Position numbers and translations under genes: made by a program. DNA of 40,124 bases from a virus: positions 1 to 40,124 of the IMG/VR virus record IMGVR_UViG_3300003323_000929; one strand, written 5' to 3'. Below, piece after piece: positions 37,588 to 40,124 of this stretch (positions are counted from its first letter, which is position 1; every line of letters begins with the position of its first letter). Under the pieces are notes generated by a model. The model was not told the origin of the DNA. It saw nothing but the letters and a program-made list of their open reading frames with translations, and did not search any database.

Positions 37588-38316
37588 TTATCGGGGACCG
37601 GGATTTGCCCAGGAACCGGGCGGAACGATGATGCCGGGGCCTTCCAGACGCCCTTTCTCGGCAACGTTGATGAAAGGCTTCAGGCCTGCGGGCATGGAGT
37701 AGCTTGCGCGGAGGGCCTCGTAGTTGCGGAACTCTTCCGTATAATCCAGGCCTTTTTCAGCCTTCCATTTCCAACGCAGACCAGCCTTCAGCACAGAATC
37801 ATCGACGACCGAAGTGTCGGCATCATCAGTGAAGTATCGCTTGTAGTTGCCGCCAGCATCCAAAATGCATTGCTGGGACAGGTATTCAAAAGCGTAGGTG
37901 TGGCCCGTCGGCGGGGTCGGTTGCAGCCACAAATGCTGCTTCCAAAAACGGAACCGTGGCAGCATGCCGGCGTTCAAAGCCATGTATTGCTGCCACTCAG
38001 TTTCAGTAATCGGGCCTTCGCATTCCAGGTGAGTCGTCCGGTTGAAGAAGGTTTTCGGAACAACCTTCCACATCGTATCGCCATTCGGAAGCAGACTGGC
38101 CACAGAGCCCTGATCCATCGAATTGATCGAAACGAAAACGCACTCACGCTGGAGCGGGGTAAAGTTGTCCCGAGTCACCAGATCATCCAGCAACTCATTC
38201 AGCAGTCCCAGCATCTGCAGCACCTGCGCATCCGTCGCACCGGAAACCGTAGTCGGAACTGGCACTGCGGTTCGCCGGCAGTGATCGGTCACAAGTTGGA
38301 GCAGAGTCTGGGACAT
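37588..38316 (-). CDS. Head-to-tail connector (P22 gp4-like candidate)
   Basis: 242 residues starting MSQTLLQLVTDHCRRTAVPV. TDAQVLQMLGLLNELLDDLV is followed by a WKVVPKTFFNRTTHLECEGP/ITETEWQQYMAL beta-alpha region and a helical C-terminus (DSVLKAGLRWKWKAEKGLDY). This plan, about 240 residues with a DQVLxxLGLLNELLDDL opening, is that of adaptor proteins that bind the portal and start the tail in P22-type phages. AGG lies about 9 bases before the ATG. Confidence 0.7.
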   Translation of the reverse strand: MSQTLLQLVTDHCRRTAVPVPTTVSGATDAQVLQMLGLLNELLDDLVTRDNFTPLQRECVFVSINSMDQGSVASLLPNGDTMWKVVPKTFFNRTTHLECEGPITETEWQQYMALNAGMLPRFRFWKQHLWLQPTPPTGHTYAFEYLSQQCILDAGGNYKRYFTDDADTSVVDDSVLKAGLRWKWKAEKGLDYTEEFRNYEALRASYSMPAGLKPFINVAEKGRLEGPGIIVPPGSWANPGPR

Positions 38317-38320
38317 GATC

Positions 38321-38935
38321 TTATACCTGGAATTGCGGCGGAGCGCTTTCCTTCACCGCTTTGGACGTGAGATTGGCTTCGGCCAGCAGCTTTTCGACAG
38401 CTTCCAGCCGCTCCTTCAGCATACGGTTTTCACCCTTGAGCGCGGTGATTTCTTCCACCGAACGGCCTGTCGAAGCGGCTTCGGCCAACCAGCGCTGAGC
38501 CTTTTCCTTGAGAGCTACGCCACCCATGCCCAGCCGGGTCAGAACCTCGGTGTTGGCATGGGCCAACTGTTCCACCGTCGTCACGTTGAGGTTGAGCAGG
38601 TTGCGGATCTGCGCGGGCGAGGCAACCGGCCAGGACTTGATCGGGGTGCCGTCTTCAGTCATTTCTTCGCCGGCTTTCCACTGCGAATACATGCGCTTCC
38701 AGGCGTCAACCCACTGCGCCGGAATGCGGGCATCTTCACCCATGGCCATGCTTTCCTGCTGCTTGATCCACTCGGCGTAGGGCTTTTCGACCCGATCTTT
38801 GCCACCGCGCGGAGTGATGATAGCATAGTCCACGTCGACAGCAACGTAGTGACCAGCTTCGATCGAGGCTGCACGGTCTTCGACCGGACGCTTCTCGAAC
38901 GTGACATGCGGCGGCAAGAGTTTTTCGTTATCCAT
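38321..38935 (-). CDS. Head-tail region protein with helix-hairpin-helix-like motif
   Basis: 204 residues from MDNEKLLPPHVTFEKRPVED with GGGGA before the ATG. Residues about 120-155 (LLNLNVTTVEQLAHANTEVL, then TRLGMGGVALKEKAQRWL) look like a helix-hairpin-helix unit. The C-terminal 45 residues form a charged coiled helix (ALKGENRMLKERLEAVEKLL). Located between the head protein and the connector, so probably a virion or assembly component. Family not recognised. Confidence 0.6.
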   Translation of the reverse strand: MDNEKLLPPHVTFEKRPVEDRAASIEAGHYVAVDVDYAIITPRGGKDRVEKPYAEWIKQQESMAMGEDARIPAQWVDAWKRMYSQWKAGEEMTEDGTPIKSWPVASPAQIRNLLNLNVTTVEQLAHANTEVLTRLGMGGVALKEKAQRWLAEAASTGRSVEEITALKGENRMLKERLEAVEKLLAEANLTSKAVKESAPPQFQV

Positions 38936-38964
38936 GAATCATCCCCAAACTGGTTATCTGTTCC

Positions 38965-38996
38965 CCAAAAAGCCCAAGGGACCGAAGTCCCCTGGG
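38965..38996 (-). terminator. Terminator hairpin with UUCG loop
   Basis: On the minus strand CCCAGGGGAC-TTCG-GTCCCTTGGG (38996-38973, one C-A mismatch) carries the extra-stable C(UUCG)G loop. It is followed by CTTTTTGG (38972-38965). It lies after the head-protein gene and before the HhH-like gene. Confidence 0.75.
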
Positions 38997-39021
38997 AATT
39001 TCGCGGGGGATTGGCGCGAAA

Positions 39022-39732
39022 TTAGGTGATGGCACCTTGCACGTACATGCCGGAGGGGGCTGCGACTTCGACGTAGCCCGTGTTGGTGAAGGTCAGGGTC
39101 GGCGAACCCGAGGCCGTCGGAGCGTTGTTCAGGATCGGATTGTCGTTGCTGTCGAAGCCGGCGACCACCGAGCTGGCGGCGATGCCGGTACCGGTAACAG
39201 CCTGCCCAATGAAGATGCCCGACGAGTTGTTGACCTGAACGGTCTTCGAACCGGCCTTGACCGATGCCATGGTCGTACGGGTAGCCGTCGATGCGCGCAT
39301 CACGGTGGCACCAAGCAGTTGGCGACCGGCCGAGTTGGCGTTGACGGAGCCTGCAGTCGTAGCGTCGATGCCCACCGTGTTGCCGGCTGCCACCGAGGCC
39401 ACCGCCAGAACCGGGATCATGCCGCCAGAGCGTTGGAACCAGCCCCACTGACCCACGGTCATGGCATCCTTGGCTACCACCACACCGCGACCGGTGTTGG
39501 CCGTGTTGGGCAGGGTTTTGGCCTGGAAGCCGTCATCGTAGCAGGACAGCTGGTTTGCTGCGATGGTGCCTGCGGCTTGCAGATAGATGAACTCACCTTC
39601 GCCGTAGATGCCATTCAGGTCATGGCCGGTCAGCATCGCGCCAGCGGGAAAGCGCTGCGTGGTGTCCGGGACGAAGAAGTCGTTCGGGCCGAGATTGCCC
39701 GAAACGGCGTCGACAATTGCATACTTGGTCAT
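39022..39732 (-). CDS. Head protein, probably decoration or capsid-associated
   Basis: 236 residues from MTKYAIVDAVSGNLGPNDFF with GGAGA 7 bases before the ATG. A longer frame to 39783 runs into the hairpin and has no ribosome site. Rich in Ala, Gly, Thr and Val, with beta-type stretches (GMIPVLAVASVAAGNTVGID, MASVKAGSKTVQVNNSSGIF). It lies directly after the major capsid gene. GC-rich, biased codons suggest high expression. A head-stabilising role is inferred from position and composition. Confidence 0.65.
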   Translation of the reverse strand: MTKYAIVDAVSGNLGPNDFFVPDTTQRFPAGAMLTGHDLNGIYGEGEFIYLQAAGTIAANQLSCYDDGFQAKTLPNTANTGRGVVVAKDAMTVGQWGWFQRSGGMIPVLAVASVAAGNTVGIDATTAGSVNANSAGRQLLGATVMRASTATRTTMASVKAGSKTVQVNNSSGIFIGQAVTGTGIAASSVVAGFDSNDNPILNNAPTASGSPTLTFTNTGYVEVAAPSGMYVQGAIT

Positions 39733-39761
39733 TTGGATTTCTCCGAAACTGGTGAAAGAAA

Positions 39762-39790
39762 CCGGGATGTACGGGGAATGCACATCCCGG
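39762..39790 (-). terminator. Hairpin terminator after the major capsid gene
   Basis: On the minus strand CCGGGATGT (39790-39782) and ACATCCCGG (39770-39762) make a perfect 9-bp stem with an 11-base loop, followed by TTTCTTTC, a weak U-run. It lies 8 bases after the capsid stop, so it may partly terminate or protect the capsid message. Confidence 0.6.
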
Positions 39791-39797
39791 AATTCTT

Positions 39798-40124
39798 TTA
39801 GGCCTTGAGAATGCCCTGACGGCGACGGTTCGAGCAGGTGATGTTGCCCATCCAGATCAACGGGATGATCGCCGCATCCTGGTTGTACGGACGCTGCTCG
39901 GGCAGTTCGGCCAGATCCGCATCTTGGTGGACGACCAGATTGAAGTAGTCGGTCATCAGGAAGTACATGCGGTTCGGCAGGATGCCGGAGCCACCGTCGA
40001 AAATAACGTCCGCACCCTTGTACTTCAGGCTGGTGAAGCCGCCGTCTGCCGAGCTGCCGCCGTTGTCGGTCGTGTAACGCTTGATCGACACCTGCGACAT
40101 TTCGTAGTACTGGAAGTACGAGTT
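39798..40124 (-). CDS. Major capsid protein, C-terminal third (continues at base 654-1)
   Basis: The frame is open at 40124 (first codon AAC, Asn) and ends after 108 residues, ...IPLIWMGNITCSNRRRQGIL-KA, at a stop at 39798. It continues in frame from the 218 residues at 654-1. The internal Met at 40100 is only an internal residue, not the start. Segment sequence FQYYEMSQVSIKRYTTDNGG, then YKGADVIFDGGSGILPNRMY is the C-terminal part of the coat fold. Confidence 0.9.
   Translation of the reverse strand, partial: NSYFQYYEMSQVSIKRYTTDNGGSSADGGFTSLKYKGADVIFDGGSGILPNRMYFLMTDYFNLVVHQDADLAELPEQRPYNQDAAIIPLIWMGNITCSNRRRQGILKA

Noticed and set aside
1-40124. Diversity-generating retroelement or CRISPR array
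   Set aside because: No reverse transcriptase, no template/variable repeat pair near the spike gene, and no regularly spaced 24-37-base repeats; the only phased repeats are the 11-bp units.
1-40124. Prophage or integration functions
   Set aside because: No integrase, excisionase, repressor/Cro pair or attachment-like repeat seen; absence by reading is not proof.

Overview
The window reads as the complete, circularly closed genome of a tailed phage with a short, podovirus-type tail. The strongest evidence is at the ends. A leftward capsid gene starts at 654 and is still open, exactly in frame, at base 1. A leftward reading frame open at base 40124 supplies its C-terminus, ending at 39798. Joining the ends gives an uninterrupted 326-residue major capsid protein. 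There is no tape-measure, tail-tube or sheath gene. The virion set (P22-type portal, scaffold, capsid, connector, beta-propeller nozzle, large ejection proteins, short tail-spike proteins) fits a podovirus. I see no integrase, excisionase, clear repressor, tRNA, CRISPR array or insertion sequence, so a virulent lifestyle is likely. The host should be Gram-negative (a phage-encoded outer-membrane barrel), with moderately high GC, probably a pseudomonadote; I cannot name it.

Layout. Two transcription units diverge from a control region at about 7818-8440. The rightward (early/middle) unit runs from 8245 to 27679. It begins with many small genes of unknown function, a MazG-like pyrophosphatase, an outer-membrane protein and two paralogous proteins that share a C-terminal motif with a third. 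It continues into a DNA-metabolism block: Cas4/RecB-like nuclease, RecA/AAA-type ATPase, DnaQ-like exonuclease, DUF669-like ssDNA-binding protein, ParB-methyltransferase fusion, a family A DNA polymerase split into two genes, a zinc-binding protein and a DUF3987-like helicase/primase. Most of these genes are joined by ATGA or TAATG overlaps.

The leftward (late) unit runs from 7817 down to 1, across the junction to 40124, and on to 27669. It encodes, in transcription order, small terminase, a decoration-like protein, a membrane protein, a heme-oxygenase-like diiron protein, large terminase, portal, zinc ribbon, scaffold, capsid, a head protein, connector genes, nozzle, a GNAT acetyltransferase, three ejection proteins, three tail proteins, a DUF5675 protein and a holin. 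The two units converge and overlap by 11 bp at 27669-27679.

The points most worth a second look are: (i) an HO-like diiron oxidase gene inserted in the terminase region; (ii) a polymerase broken between the conserved NLQNIP element and motif A, with a separate small gene in the gap and a degenerate uracil-DNA-glycosylase domain at its N-terminus; (iii) two inverted, exactly 11-bp-phased repeat arrays flanking an AT tract at 9027-9264, a candidate origin or operator; and (iv) short leader motifs recurring upstream of otherwise unrelated genes.
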